A stretch of 64,000 nt of DNA from Plumapathes pennacea (Eukaryota; Cnidaria; Anthozoa; Antipatharia; Myriopathidae): the NCBI GenBank assembly GCA_964036295.1, contig OZ038463.1:13467569-13531568 (forward strand). Direction: 5' to 3'. The notes below the pieces were generated by a model. The model did no database searches, was not told the origin of the DNA, and worked only from the letters and a program-made list of their open reading frames with translations. A program made the position numbers and the translations under genes. This document shows positions 48,870-59,400 of the stretch, in pieces (position 1 is the first letter of the stretch; every line of letters begins with the position of its first letter).

Positions 48870-51800
48870 ATAAATAAATAAATAAATAATATAAATAAAT
48901 AAATAGATAAATATATTGTTACATTTTTCCTCATATTTATTATTGTTACATTTTTCCATCACTGTTGATATTTGTATTTTTAGTTTTTGTCGGCACAAGT
49001 GGCACGTCCACTTGAATGTTTCTTTAACTGTCACTGTAGCACCCTCCTTTCTTTCACAATGTATAACTTAAGCCCTCTTTTTTTGTTCTGAAGACGACTT
49101 TCGTTTCAGTGCATTTTTCACCTGCAGTTTATAACGATCACAAAGATAACCAAGAAGCCGTAACTGTTTATTCATGCTGAAACATGCACCATTATATTAT
49201 GTCACATGACTAAAAACCACCTACTCCATTTAGACAGGTAGCCGTCACTTTAACTGAATTGGTACCTTCAAGTTAACCTGCCAGTTGATTGTTGATTGTC
49301 ATTTGTTTGCTTGTGTTCTCGCAGCATAAAAAATAAACTCCATCCTCTAAGGGCCTCTATGATTCGAATTCACTGATTAGAGCGGTTTTCGAATGACTGT
49401 CGAAAGTAATCGTGTGATTGCTTTGGTTTTGCTTTGGTTTTGCGTTTGCTTTGCAGTCTGATTGGTCGACAGAAAAAGGCGCGAGTCGTCGGCCAATCAG
49501 ACGTGAAAGTAACACCAATCGTGTGTTTGGTTTTACTCGTCATCATCACGAAAGAATTTTTTTCATTTTTTTTTTCCTTCCCTACAGTGCACATGTTGTG
49601 TTGTTTCGTTTCTTAGTTTCTGGTCATGTGAAAGGCGTCTGTATGTCGAGCTTTTGAGCTTTTTTTTGCCGTTGTTGTTCATCGACTCGGGTCGAGTCGT
49701 TTCGTCAAGTTAGCGGCGGACAAGCGTATTTCAAGCAGCTAAACATGTGGAGATCTCAACACGAACTGGAGAAACGGTTCACTGGCTAGCGAAGGACGAT
49801 GGCTTGGAGACAGAACCAGTTCGGTGGCGTTTACAAGAGAGGTTCTTCATATCCCATGCAGAAGCGCTACCAAATTGTTGCGTCCTACCTTGAAAGTGGC
49901 AGTCTAACCGAGGCTTCGGTAGCAAATATGTGCACTTACGACACTGCAAAATCTGTGACTTTGAAATTTCTAAACACCGGAAGCTTTGAACCCGGGAATA
50001 GAGGGTCTCCTCCGACGATCATGAACCCATGGAAAGTTGCATACCTTGAATCTCTGGTTTGCCACGACCCCTTCATGTACCTATCTGAAATGCAGCAGGC
50101 TCTTCAGGACGATCTACAATTGGAACATTTTGCAGTGCCCTCCATTCCCACCACCTGCAAAACTCTCCAGAGTTTAGACTTAACCCGATATAAAGCATCG
50201 AAAGTGCCGTTAGAAAGATTCACGGAAGTAAACATTGCCAGGCGCACTGCTTTTGTTAACTGGCGAAGATCTGTTGATCCCAGAAGGTTGTATTTCGTTG
50301 ACGAGACTGCAGTTCAATTGGCAGACGGAGTGAGAAGAATTGGGCGATGCCATACAAATCACAACCTCCCTCTAGTGACCAACAGAGCAGACGAAAGAGA
50401 GAAAATGTCAGTCCTCAGTGTGGTTGGATACGACGCGGGAGTACTGGACGCCTATCCAATTTATGGAAGCTTCAACAGAATTCAATTTAATGATGGTATG
50501 AACCAGCATTTTGTACATCTTATTCCTCGCGATTCTTACCTTGTAATGGATAATGCTTCAATTCATAACGAACGAGATTTGATCAACATGCTTGCACCAA
50601 ATAACATCACGCTCGTTAAATTACCACCGTATTCCTACGATTTTAATCCTATAGAACTGGTTTTTGGCATTGTTAAAAGCTATGTTCGTAGGTGGCCAGA
50701 GTTGCTGAGATCAAACACGCCATTAGCCATTGTGAACGCATTTGCTCAAGTCTCAGTAAACAGTGTAAGAAGATTTTATCACAAGTGCTGGCAAGTTGCA
50801 AGCTGAAACATATGTACATATATTTTGGTTGGACGAGCTCAATTTGCATGGCAATCTACCTGGTTTTTAAAATGCCTTTACAGTATTTTGTGAGCTCAAC
50901 CAAAAAACTGTCTTACAAAAGATATTTCAGAAATGGTGTGGTGTACAACGACAATGACATTTTATAAATATCCAGAAAGAATATGAATTTCTACAGTTAC
51001 TTTTCTCTGACAAAACTTTGACTTTAATCATTCTGCATTAAGAGAATTACAGTCATGCACAAAATTCCTGATGACAATAGACTATTTTTACAATTTCGTA
51101 CATTGTATGATTGTGACAGCTTGTGAACTACCAGTTATACAGAATGAAATATTTTATAGCCATGGTAACAACACAGACCCTTTTCCAGCTAAAAATTATT
51201 TGCATGCATATTTGCATTTTTAGATGACTGTCAATAGGATCAGTGAATAGTTTTGATTTTGCATTTGCTGTTTGGATTGGTTACACAAAATGTTGTGATG
51301 CAATGTACTTTCACTTGGCAAATGGTTTGAATCCAGGAGTCTCAACAGTTAATTTGTGATTGTCTGGGTGGTAGTCAGTAGTCTTCAGGAAGATTGGTCC
51401 TGTTGTCTGATGTGTTCACTACCTGAACAGAGGTCATCTTTGACTCTGACAACTTCTGCTCTGGTAGTCGAAGGCATCAGTCAACAGTAACAATCTTCCT
51501 GAGGACTACTGACTACCACCTGGACAATCACAATCAAAAAATATTTTACAGATTTCCATCAGATCAAAGGCTGGTGGTGGTGTCATAATAGTGGTCCAAC
51601 TTGTGAAATACACATGGCCCTTGATTTTCAACAGTCTTTTCAATCCACTTTGTTATTGCCTTTCACATGACCAGACACTTTAATTACTTGATGTCCTGTG
51701 TATCTACATGTATGTGCTAATGTATTTAAGCAGTGTCGTCTTTTTATATATTCAATAAATTTTGAAAACTAGAATAATAATCATTTAATTTCCTCTTTTG

Positions 51801-54096
51801 TCCTGAAAATGGCCCCCACTGATTTTGGTACAGAAAACAGTGGTCGTGTTTACAGTTATAAAGCACATAAAATTACTATAAATAGTCAAAGTTCCCAGTT
51901 TACAAATTACTGCCCAAGCCTCATCTTTTCCTGTGTGCAAAATTCCATACACAGCTCAATCTGAATTATTTGTTTGGAAAAATATTTACATTCAATGATA
52001 TTTACATTTGTACATTTAAAAACCATGCACAGTTCCTGAGCTGAAATATTCTGCTGGACCATTGGTAAATAAAACTATGACAAAGCACACAGTCAAACAC
52101 CACTGAGCCAAACGTGAAGGCCGATTTACACAGTGCAATTTTAGCTAAACAGTAACTGTTGATTGCATCAGTCAACAGCAACAGTCTGCCTGAAGACTAC
52201 TGACTAATACCCAGACAATCACATCCAATCATGTTTTTCAAAACAAAATCAAACACATTTCTATTTTTGGCATTTAATTGCAGACTGTGTCAGTGTAATA
52301 TACAATACATATGCAATAATGTGCAATGCCGGACATGTTTTTGCGTGGCGTTAGGCTGTCCGACGCGACCGCGTACAGATATACCAATTTTCGCGCGCTA
52401 AAATATCCCACGCCATCGGCGCGCTGTGCTGTTCCATCAACACAAACAAATCAGAGAACACACCTTTCCTTCGAAGATCAAGAATGTAATAGCCTATTTT
52501 CAACGCTGGCTCAGTCAGTTCCCGATCAGTTGCGAATAAAGTTCACGTCGATCAACACACTGGATCAAGCAAACATTCATCCTAGCGATTCATGCGGTAA
52601 AGAAATCATGCGATTTTCGACCCAGCTAAACGAAAAAGTATGTACTTACACTTCCAAGAGGCGTGAGATGTTAAAAGACGGAACAAAGTCTATGATTTCT
52701 CGACTGTGAAGTCAATTACTTTCACAACTTCAGTCGACAGGTACGGCGATCGCAGCGACTCCGTGAACGAAATAATGACTTGTAAGACAAACACCATAGC
52801 AACCTCTGCTTCAATCCACTTTATTCCAATTGGCATCATCGTGAATTGCAGAAGAATTACAAGCATTTCCATTTTCGAGACGAAATCAGCGACCCTCTTC
52901 CACTCGGCATTCCTTCGGACCTTCTCTGAGCGGCTCACGCCATACCTCGAACAGCTCGAGATTTCATTGGCTAGTAAACGCAAGTAAACACACGATTGCG
53001 TTTGCTCGCCTCTCTGATTGGTTAGTAAAACCAAAACCAAACCCGATGTATTGCGTTTGGTTTTGCTCGCACTTCTGATTGGTCGGACGTGTTTTTGCTC
53101 GCGTCTCTGATTGGCTTTGTGATTGCTTTGGTTTTGCTTTGGTTTTGGTTTTCGACAGTCATTCGAAAACCGCTCTAAACTCTGTCGGTCAGTCATAGTT
53201 AACTTGTATTATGTGGTGAAGTAACTATAAAAATGATTTTCTACTTACAGGAACTCGTTCGTCTCATTAAAAATGGGAGCGAGATAGGTGACCATCCAAA
53301 CCCTCCCACCAAAGCAGTCAAAGTACGGTCGGGTCCAAACACCGTCGTCAAACGCAACTAAGGGCAGTGTGACATTTATCGACCTGCTGCCAAAGTCTTC
53401 TTCTCGTCTCGGCATAGTAAAATAATCCGTCGTCTGCACTGTTGCATTCAATTTTGAGACTTTATTTGCGATGTCAGACCACCAAATGGCGTTCGCATCT
53501 GTCGCGTAGTCGTAACTGTCGACGGCCGCAATGTCGAAGACATGAAGTTTCCCGCCACGAGTTTTATCTCTGTATGCGTACGGGCAAAAGCGCGCGTAGT
53601 TTCGATACTGATTTGGCGCGAAACAGACGACAGAGCCAAAGATAGCCGGTGAAGACATGACATTCGCGCGGGCCAGATTAAAAAGAAATGTGGCATTGGA
53701 TGCGATCGAGAATCCATCTTGGCCTTTCACACGCCACAAGGCCGTAAGAAGATTTGCGGCTTGAACCGTTACCATCGCTTCCTTTTTCCAACGACTCCGG
53801 TCGAATGAAATGTTCAAAGCAGCAACCTCACTGCATCCTGTTCTATTGCGAAGTCGGCTCTCAACTTCTGCCACGTACTGTAATGCGATAATCAGTCTAT
53901 TCTTAAGGTTTTGATGATCCTCTTCTGATGATGCATCTCTTCTTTTGCGAACGTTGTGTATGATACGTGTTGAGCGGACAAGAGCCATAGCTTCAGCCGC
54001 TTCAGGAGCTCGAGTAGGATCTGTAGCGGCTCCTTGAACTTTTCCAAATGAAGAACTCCATAAGAGAAAAGTTGTTACTACTTGCTGAATCCGCAT
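39338..54096 (-). CDS. GPR158-like: GPR158/179-like class C GPCR, left paralog, interrupted at the exon 3 donor
   Basis: Exons (minus): 53249-54096, 48438-48588, 47129-47467, 43765-43833, 43134-43243, 42343-42557, 41615-41750, 39961-40066, and a last exon from 39517 running to a stop at 39338 or spliced at GTACGC (39376). With the stop at 39338 the frame is 717 residues. Signal peptide, then a Cache-type ectodomain with FCPYAYRD and WTRPYFDCFGG near the end of exon 1; exon 2 has IDINQCDP; exon 3 has the Cys-rich EGF-like part (GSYVCECRRGYYFP, CMRCSRGCIECVDDSPC) and TM1; exons 4-8 carry TM2-TM7 (e.g. RFLELTILG, GFALAYGSLALKTWR, VPPAYNESKYIAIAIY). The family includes the glycine receptor GPR158. 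A DIRS/Ngaro element occupies the exon 3/intron 3 junction, so the junction now reads AAG followed by TTATTC rather than a GT. Read-through gives about 32 foreign residues and a stop after TM1. Confidence 0.92.
40552..40771. mobile_element. PIF/Harbinger-like MITE, TAA target duplication
   Basis: Termini GGGCGCGTTTGATTGGG and its near reverse complement, each followed inward by TTTATTCCGGAATAGGAATAGC; flanked by TAA at 40549-40551 and 40772-40774. Second copy at 54405-54620. In the left receptor's intron 7. Confidence 0.8.
41351..41590. mobile_element. MITE with GGGCCTGGTTTTTCGAAAGC termini
   Basis: Long inverted ends, including a shared taatccaggatta block. It stops about 25 bp short of receptor exon 7 (41615), so it forms part of the donor-side intron sequence. 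Confidence 0.75.
44061..44235. repeat. (TTA)n microsatellite
   Basis: Interrupted TTA/ATT trinucleotide run in receptor intron 3, a little left of the Ngaro element. Long open frames here are repeat artefacts. Confidence 0.95.
44525..45046 (+). CDS. gag-like protein of the Ngaro element
   Basis: 173 residues starting just inside A1. Acidic and helical, with a coiled-coil-like stretch (TINLISRLLDSKLDQKFTQF) and a C-terminal charged tail. This is the usual first frame of DIRS/Ngaro elements; no zinc knuckle is present. It ends cleanly, but the reverse transcriptase frame that should follow is missing. Confidence 0.65.
   Translation: MTEKGSDFSLLHPAQGSQEENGLSGEETINLISRLLDSKLDQKFTQFQRSLEQKELATTSQIKKLKTEAKAASSFQFKGNKLQFEFNSSLLDSVNSASAHLLEGNLTGVNQELENARALLNKRNKAIRFADKSPAGWTAVEEYESDGLADDSEDEKKLRAAERRALSKLRGRK
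45086..45830 (+). pseudogene. RNase H remnant of the Ngaro element, frameshifted
   Basis: Two overlapping frames (45086-45400 and 45264-45830) together read like the RNase H part of a DIRS polyprotein: VVSYFDASKVGCAAF with its first Asp, STGRELMSVKHALQ with the Glu, then after a frameshift near 45365 YTDNQGVATIVKSGS and EWIPRSENEVADYLSK. The reverse transcriptase palm is not present upstream. Described as broken; no repaired version is offered. Confidence 0.7.
46341..46550 (+). pseudogene. tyrosine recombinase C-terminal fragment of the Ngaro element
   Basis: About 69 residues with the HSLRSGGATAAANAG box (HxxR catalytic motif) and a downstream YVKDSL with the likely nucleophile Tyr. The N-terminal half with the first catalytic Arg is missing or scrambled in 45830-46340, where degenerate copies of tccactgggacct occur. 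Confidence 0.7.
47513..47697. mobile_element. hairpin MITE with a GC-rich tip, left receptor intron 2
   Basis: Arms pair tattgacctacacga with tcgtgtaggtcaata and gcatcgcgggcgcg with cgcgcccgcgatgc; outer ends gagtttgcttg and caagcaaactc. It ends about 50 bp from the exon 3 acceptor. Confidence 0.8.
48402..48434. repeat. (TTG)n microsatellite next to a splice donor
   Basis: Eleven or so TTG units on the plus strand, (CAA)n in the receptor's sense, beginning within a few bases of the exon 2 donor at 48436-48437. Confidence 0.95.
48667..48738 (+). tRNA. tRNA-Trp (CCA)
   Basis: Seventy-two nucleotides fold as a cloverleaf: acceptor GACTCTG with CAGGGTC (one T-G wobble) and discriminator A738; D arm GCGC/GCGC; anticodon stem TCTGA/TCAGA with loop CTCCAGA, anticodon CCA; T arm GCGTG/CACGT. 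Box A TGGCGCAATGG and box B GTTCGAGTC are intact and a TTTTT terminator follows at about 48745. It lies antisense in intron 1 of the left receptor. The AAATA-repeat tail further 3' leaves open that it heads a SINE. Confidence 0.85.
48829..48912. repeat. (AAAT)n tract
   Basis: Tandem aaat units 90 bp downstream of the tRNA-Trp, possibly the tail of a tRNA-headed SINE. Confidence 0.85.
49378..53177 (+). mobile_element. TA-flanked Tc1/mariner superfamily transposon, 3.8 kb
   Basis: Terminal inverted repeats GAGCGGTTTTCGAATGACTG (left, from 49380) and their reverse complement ending at 53175, about 26 bp, both bordered by TA. Inside is an intact transposase at 49799-50806 and 2.3 kb of non-coding DNA with an internal inverted repeat at about 51355-51530. 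A 29-bp block (gtgattgctttggttttgct...) sits next to each TIR in direct, not inverted, orientation (49414 and 53119). It lies in intron 1 of the left receptor. Confidence 0.85.
49799..50806 (+). CDS. Tc1/IS630-type DDE transposase, intact
   Basis: 335 residues, uninterrupted. N-terminal paired-like helix-turn-helix (residues about 18-75, with YQIVASYLESGSLTEASVA and NTGSFEPGNRGSPP), then the RNase H-fold catalytic core: first Asp in YFVDETAVQ (about 170), second Asp in LVMDNASIHN, and Glu in LPPYSYDFNPIE with 34 residues between the last two, giving DD34E. Cuts and pastes the element at TA sites. All three acidic residues and the reading frame are kept, so it may be functional. Confidence 0.92.
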   Translation: MAWRQNQFGGVYKRGSSYPMQKRYQIVASYLESGSLTEASVANMCTYDTAKSVTLKFLNTGSFEPGNRGSPPTIMNPWKVAYLESLVCHDPFMYLSEMQQALQDDLQLEHFAVPSIPTTCKTLQSLDLTRYKASKVPLERFTEVNIARRTAFVNWRRSVDPRRLYFVDETAVQLADGVRRIGRCHTNHNLPLVTNRADEREKMSVLSVVGYDAGVLDAYPIYGSFNRIQFNDGMNQHFVHLIPRDSYLVMDNASIHNERDLINMLAPNNITLVKLPPYSYDFNPIELVFGIVKSYVRRWPELLRSNTPLAIVNAFAQVSVNSVRRFYHKCWQVAS

Positions 54097-54404
54097 ATTT
54101 ATAGTCAAATAGTCTATCTGGAGTTAACTAGCGCTAAGGAAACCCCATCGTGTACTCAAAGCCCGATGGATGCAAATTTGATTACAATAACCAAGTCCTA
54201 CTGTCAATGTAGACATCCGCCGATTTTCATTGTAGCTATATTTAAATCCATGGGCAGCTGTTTAAATGAAAAACAGCGTAATCTTTTATTCAAGTGTGGA
54301 ATTATTGAACCCACTAAACTCATTGGCATGGACTGACTTCCGAAGACTAGGTAATTACGTACACAAGTATTGAATACCTTGTGAAATGATTCCCTGTGAC
54401 TTAA

Positions 54405-54620
54405 AGTGCGTTTGATTGACCGTATCCCAGAACAGAAATAGCTAAAATGACCCAAAGTTTTGCTTGTTTGGGGGAAGTTTTTTTTCCGAAAACTCCCTTC
54501 ACGCTGACATTTCGTTAGAACAGCTCCCGATACATCTCGACATAATTCAGCTCCAAAGCAAAATATTTTATCAATCAGTATCGCTATTCCTATTCCGGAA
54601 TAGACCCAATCGGCGCGCCC
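54405..54620. mobile_element. PIF/Harbinger-like MITE, second copy
   Basis: Shares gtgcgtttgattgac at one end and gctattcctattccggaata near the other with the element at 40552-40771. Confidence 0.7.
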
Positions 54621-54842
54621 GCTCAGTCAAACCACGCACACTACTAAACATTTATCTGCCGGAAAAACCCAACTAGTAATTCCTGTCATTTCCTTCCCCT
54701 GCCCTCCCACACACAGAAAAGAAATCTGAGAAACAAAAGATGGAAAATAGCACTGAGCACTGATTACATTTTACTATTATTTTATTCCAGGATCTTTCTG
54801 TAAAACACTTTCGGGTGAAGTAGGCCTCCTGAATAAAGACTA

Positions 54843-55024
<182 letters not shown>

Positions 55025-55071
55025 TGTAGCATGAGGTCCAAACACATGTACAATGTTAAATACCTTCTACA

Positions 55072-55646
55072 GTGTTTGCTGTTTCAGCTTATGACGTCAT
55101 AGACTTATCATTCAAAACCAGATAGAAAGTTGATTCATCGTTTGGGTTCGAACTCTTTAACGAGACTGAGAGTGGCTTTACTTTGTCGACGCGAGACAGT
55201 GAATCAGTGAATCTGTAATTTGGTCAGCAACTCTCTGACGAGAGGGGGGGGGGTGGAAGAGGGTGGAGTTTTTAGCCCCTAAGGGAAATTTTTGGTATAC
55301 AGGTTAGAAATATGGTTGCAAATGATATATTATGGTCTGATATGCTCGAAAAATTGTGTTTGCTGTTTCAGATTATGACGTCATAGACTTATCATTCGAA
55401 ACCAGATAAAGAAAGTTGATTCATCGTTTGAGTTCGAACTCTTTAACGAGACTGAGAGTGGCTTTACTTTGTCGACGCGAGACAGTGAATCAGTAAATCT
55501 GTAATTTGGTCAGCAACTCTCTGACGAGAGGGAGGGGGGAGGGTGGAAGAGGGTGGAGTTTTTAGCCCCTAAGGGAAATTTTTGGTATACAGGTTAGAAA
55601 TATGGTTGCAAATGATATATTTTGGTCTGATATGCTCGAAAAATTG
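55072..55646. repeat. direct tandem duplication, 284-bp period
   Basis: gtgtttgctgtttcag begins at 55072 and again at 55356; the two copies share the poly-G-rich block and the end tatgctcgaaaaattg with few differences. Confidence 0.9.
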
Positions 55647-56488
55647 AATATTTGGGTCTGAAATAAATCTGTTTTTCAGAACCAGGCGGCACACCCCAAC
55701 CTAAAATTACGAGGAGTTCCTGGGGACGAACTAAATGGCAGAAATAGAAAATCGCTTCTCCTGGAGCTGTGCTATCATGACAGCATAACAGGATCAAGTT
55801 AATCGTCATTATTTCGCAATAGCACCCCGCCCCGTCTTCTTTACATTTTACATTCGAGCGTGTATTTGCATTTTAATTTTCGAGTCATTTTCTTTACATT
55901 AATGTGTGTAAATATCAGCTAGTCTTACCGAACAAAGGCCCTGTCCGGTGGGGAAAAAAAGAAAGAAACACGAAAAGACAAAGAAAAAGAAACTGTGAAA
56001 AGAAAATTAATCGAGAGAAAATTAAACAATCGAATATTCGAAGTTTTTAACTCGTTATGTCAAATAATCAGTATGATAGACAGTTATTAAAATGTATTGA
56101 AATTTTTTCTTGGACGCTGAAAGCTAGAAATGGCCGATAAAATCGGAAGCAGCCGGGCCTAAAAAGGATCTGAGTCTCGTTCATATCCAACTTATGCTCT
56201 GCTGCAATCTAAGTAATGCCTGGAAGGTTTTTAGTAAATGTAAATAAATTAGTCTCGAAAGGACTCGTGCATACAAAACAGCTGCCAAAATACTCGATAT
56301 TGACAGGCAGACACTGCCCTCAGCATGACATTTTGATCCTGCTCAAGTGTATACATACATAAATTGAAATTCAAAACTTTGTACAGTGCTCGTGACGTCG
56401 TGCTTTGACTTGCGGCCCCCTGTATAAACGGTCGGGACGTGTGACAGTTAACCCTCCGTGAACAGTCCCGCTCGGTTATACCCTCAAG

Positions 56489-59400
56489 ATGTACGGGTTA
56501 TCAGGAACCGGGCACAGTGTGTGCTCTCTGGCACAGTCGTGGTGGTTTTTACTGCTAATCTGTCACGCACTGGTTTGTACGAATTCTCTGAGCCATGAGA
56601 GCCGATCAGAGGCTCAAGGACGGCAATCTTTACCTGCCGAGCAACTGCAGGCCGACAGTTTTATACATTCGCATCGTAGAATTCCAAAGTCCGCAGATCG
56701 TGGCGACGAGGTCCGCAAGGCTTTACAGCACGTTCAACAGGATGTTACCTCTGTTTGTGCGCATAAGAATCGTTCAGTTGTGTTGGACATAAGCCTCGAC
56801 AACAGCCGATGGAAAAGCGAGGCTCTTCTTGCAGTAGAAGTCGCTAATCTCCTTACATCCCTTTGGAGAATCAAAGCGCCTGATGGGAGATCACTAGCTG
56901 AGAACGACACACTTCTATACAAGCTCGTCAGATCTAACTTGCTCTTCTTACCGTCCGTTTTCGGCTCTGTAATTTGCTTCGAAAGAAATCAGTACCGTGA
57001 CTTCGAACGCTTTTGTCCATACGCCTACAGGGATCAAAAGCTGGATAGAAACATTCATGTAATCGATCTTTCGGTGGAGATCGATTACTTGACCAGCAAC
57101 GAGACAATATGGTGGCGGGAGCCGCGTAAGAAAGCGCTGAACTTGACGCCGGAGAAAATCACAGAGTTCTATTCTGTACGCTTGAACGCGAGCACAGCAG
57201 AGCAACGCAAGAACCACTCTACTCCTGTGGTGAGGTACAAGGATGGGTTTTGGACCAGACCCTATTTCGATTGCTTCGGAGGCAAAATTTGGATGGTGAC
57301 CTACTTGGCGCCGTTCTTCGACGAAACCGACAATTTCCTGTGAGTAATGGTTTAATGTTAAAGTAGATATTCACTTTGCGGTGTGTTTGTGTGATGGTGT
57401 TGTGTCTCTGTTCTTATAACTACGTTAGTTGCGGATTGTATTCTTGTGATCGTTAATTTTGTCTTATTTATAGCGCGTGGCTCGCTCACTCCATGATCCC
57501 CGCTTGGTCCGCACTCTATTTCCTAATGGGTCGCTCGCACGCGGCTGATCGAAGCGGCCCGGTCACTAATAATACTCGTTTGTTTTTATATACAAAGAAC
57601 TGCATACATAAAGATGAATAATTAATATTCGCCGTGCTGTCATCGTTAATTTCTCTTCTTGACATTAGAAGCCACGGTGCGATCAAAGATTTAGTTGTGG
57701 ATTTTTCGAACTTAATTTTGGGTGATGGTGACAATTTTCAGTTCCAAGTTTATAAACTTGGATGATTTTTTACGGTGTATAGGCATACTGTACGTATGTG
57801 TGTATGTGTGTGATATGCGTCGGAAAGCAGCGCGACCGTCGCCCCTTCGAACTCGCCCCCTCGAGAATTTATACAAGTGATTAGTTTATGGCTCTTTTTC
57901 AGTGATGTTCAGCCCAAAGCATTGGAAATATTGAAACCTAAATCTCCTTGCGGAAGCGTCTATGTGGGACTGATTGAAGAGTTCAGCTTATTGTATTATA
58001 TTCTAATCAATAAATACGTGCTCGCTATCTTTCTTGTTTCCGGCGTGTGTCACCAGGTCACTCGTGACAACGACTTTCTTATCTTTGAGATATATTTATT
58101 TTCGATGAGTCATCCGCAAAAGATAAGGAAATATTTCACTTTTTTCGCACGTTACTTAGTTCCAACTTTCGAGCCTGTGCGGCACCTGTAACAACAAAGC
58201 TCAGTGTCCTTTTTTTAACTCTTTTTATTCATCTTTTTTTTTAAACAACGTGGATCCTTACCACTAATTCCTCACCAGGAAATGTTAATAGAACCACTCT
58301 GACCTGTAGATGGCTGGTTTGTTAAGCCGACGTGGCAACTGAATGCCCCCCCCCCCCCCCCCGTCCCCCGGGGGGTACTCCTCAAAATTATGGGTGGGAG
58401 TGTGTCACCCGGGACTGAAAACCTTTACCCTATTTCAGACCAAAATGTGCGATTTTCGACCCTATTTCGGACCAAATATTAAAATCTCCGACCCTATTCC
58501 AGACCAAAGGTTCAAAATTGATACCCTATTTCAGATTAAATTGCTGAAAATGATACCCCTCCCCTTGCCGGGCTGAATGCCTCATGGGTTACTTTAGCCA
58601 AGTCCAAGCTTGAAGCGATACCAAACTTGCCAACAGGGTTTTTCAATTTAGGAGTTCTATTTTGCTTGACGCAATTACCTAACACGGCCAAACCTTGGTC
58701 AAACTGATAAATCGCTTATTATCTACATAGGACAAAGAGAATCCACAAGAATTATATTAGGCATGGCGTGGTGGTTTGGCAACCCCCATTATCTGTCATC
58801 ATATATCTTGAGGCAGTACAAATATTTCCCGACTGATTATTTTAAGACAATCGAAAGGACAGTTTTCAAGAATTGCGGAAAATTAGGCCCCCCCCCCCTT
58901 TTTTTTTCGAATCGTTTGTTTTATGTCAACATTCGACTCAATTCTGCCTGTAGTTTATGCACATTGAAACTGTTGTCATTTTCATTACCGAACAGGCTTC
59001 TTTATTTATCGCAAAACTTTGTAGACCCTGATGATTGTCGTATTTTGTGAGTTTAATTTTAATTTAATTTTAATTTTAAGGAAGAGTGATCGATGAGCTC
59101 TAATCACTTCAGCCTTAGTTGGCCTTCAGTTTAAAGGAATCAGTTGCCACTAACCTCTTAGCTTTACTTCTATTCATCTACAGTCAATTAGAATACAGCA
59201 AAACAAGTGCAGCATAAATTTTAAATATTAATCATGCATATTGTTAAATGTGACTACAGGTGAAGATGGTAAACATCTAAGTATTGAGGGTTAAATTAAG
59301 ACACACTAGCGGGACTCGTATAACTAAGGTGATCGGATTTACTTTTTCTTTTTTTTTTCCTAGTTTTTTTTTCTTTCTTTTCTTCTTTTGAAGTCCAGTT

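Noticed and set aside
52690-53196. 168-codon minus-strand frame as a host gene
   Set aside because: It lies within and across the right end of the Tc1-type element and is made of its subterminal repeats.
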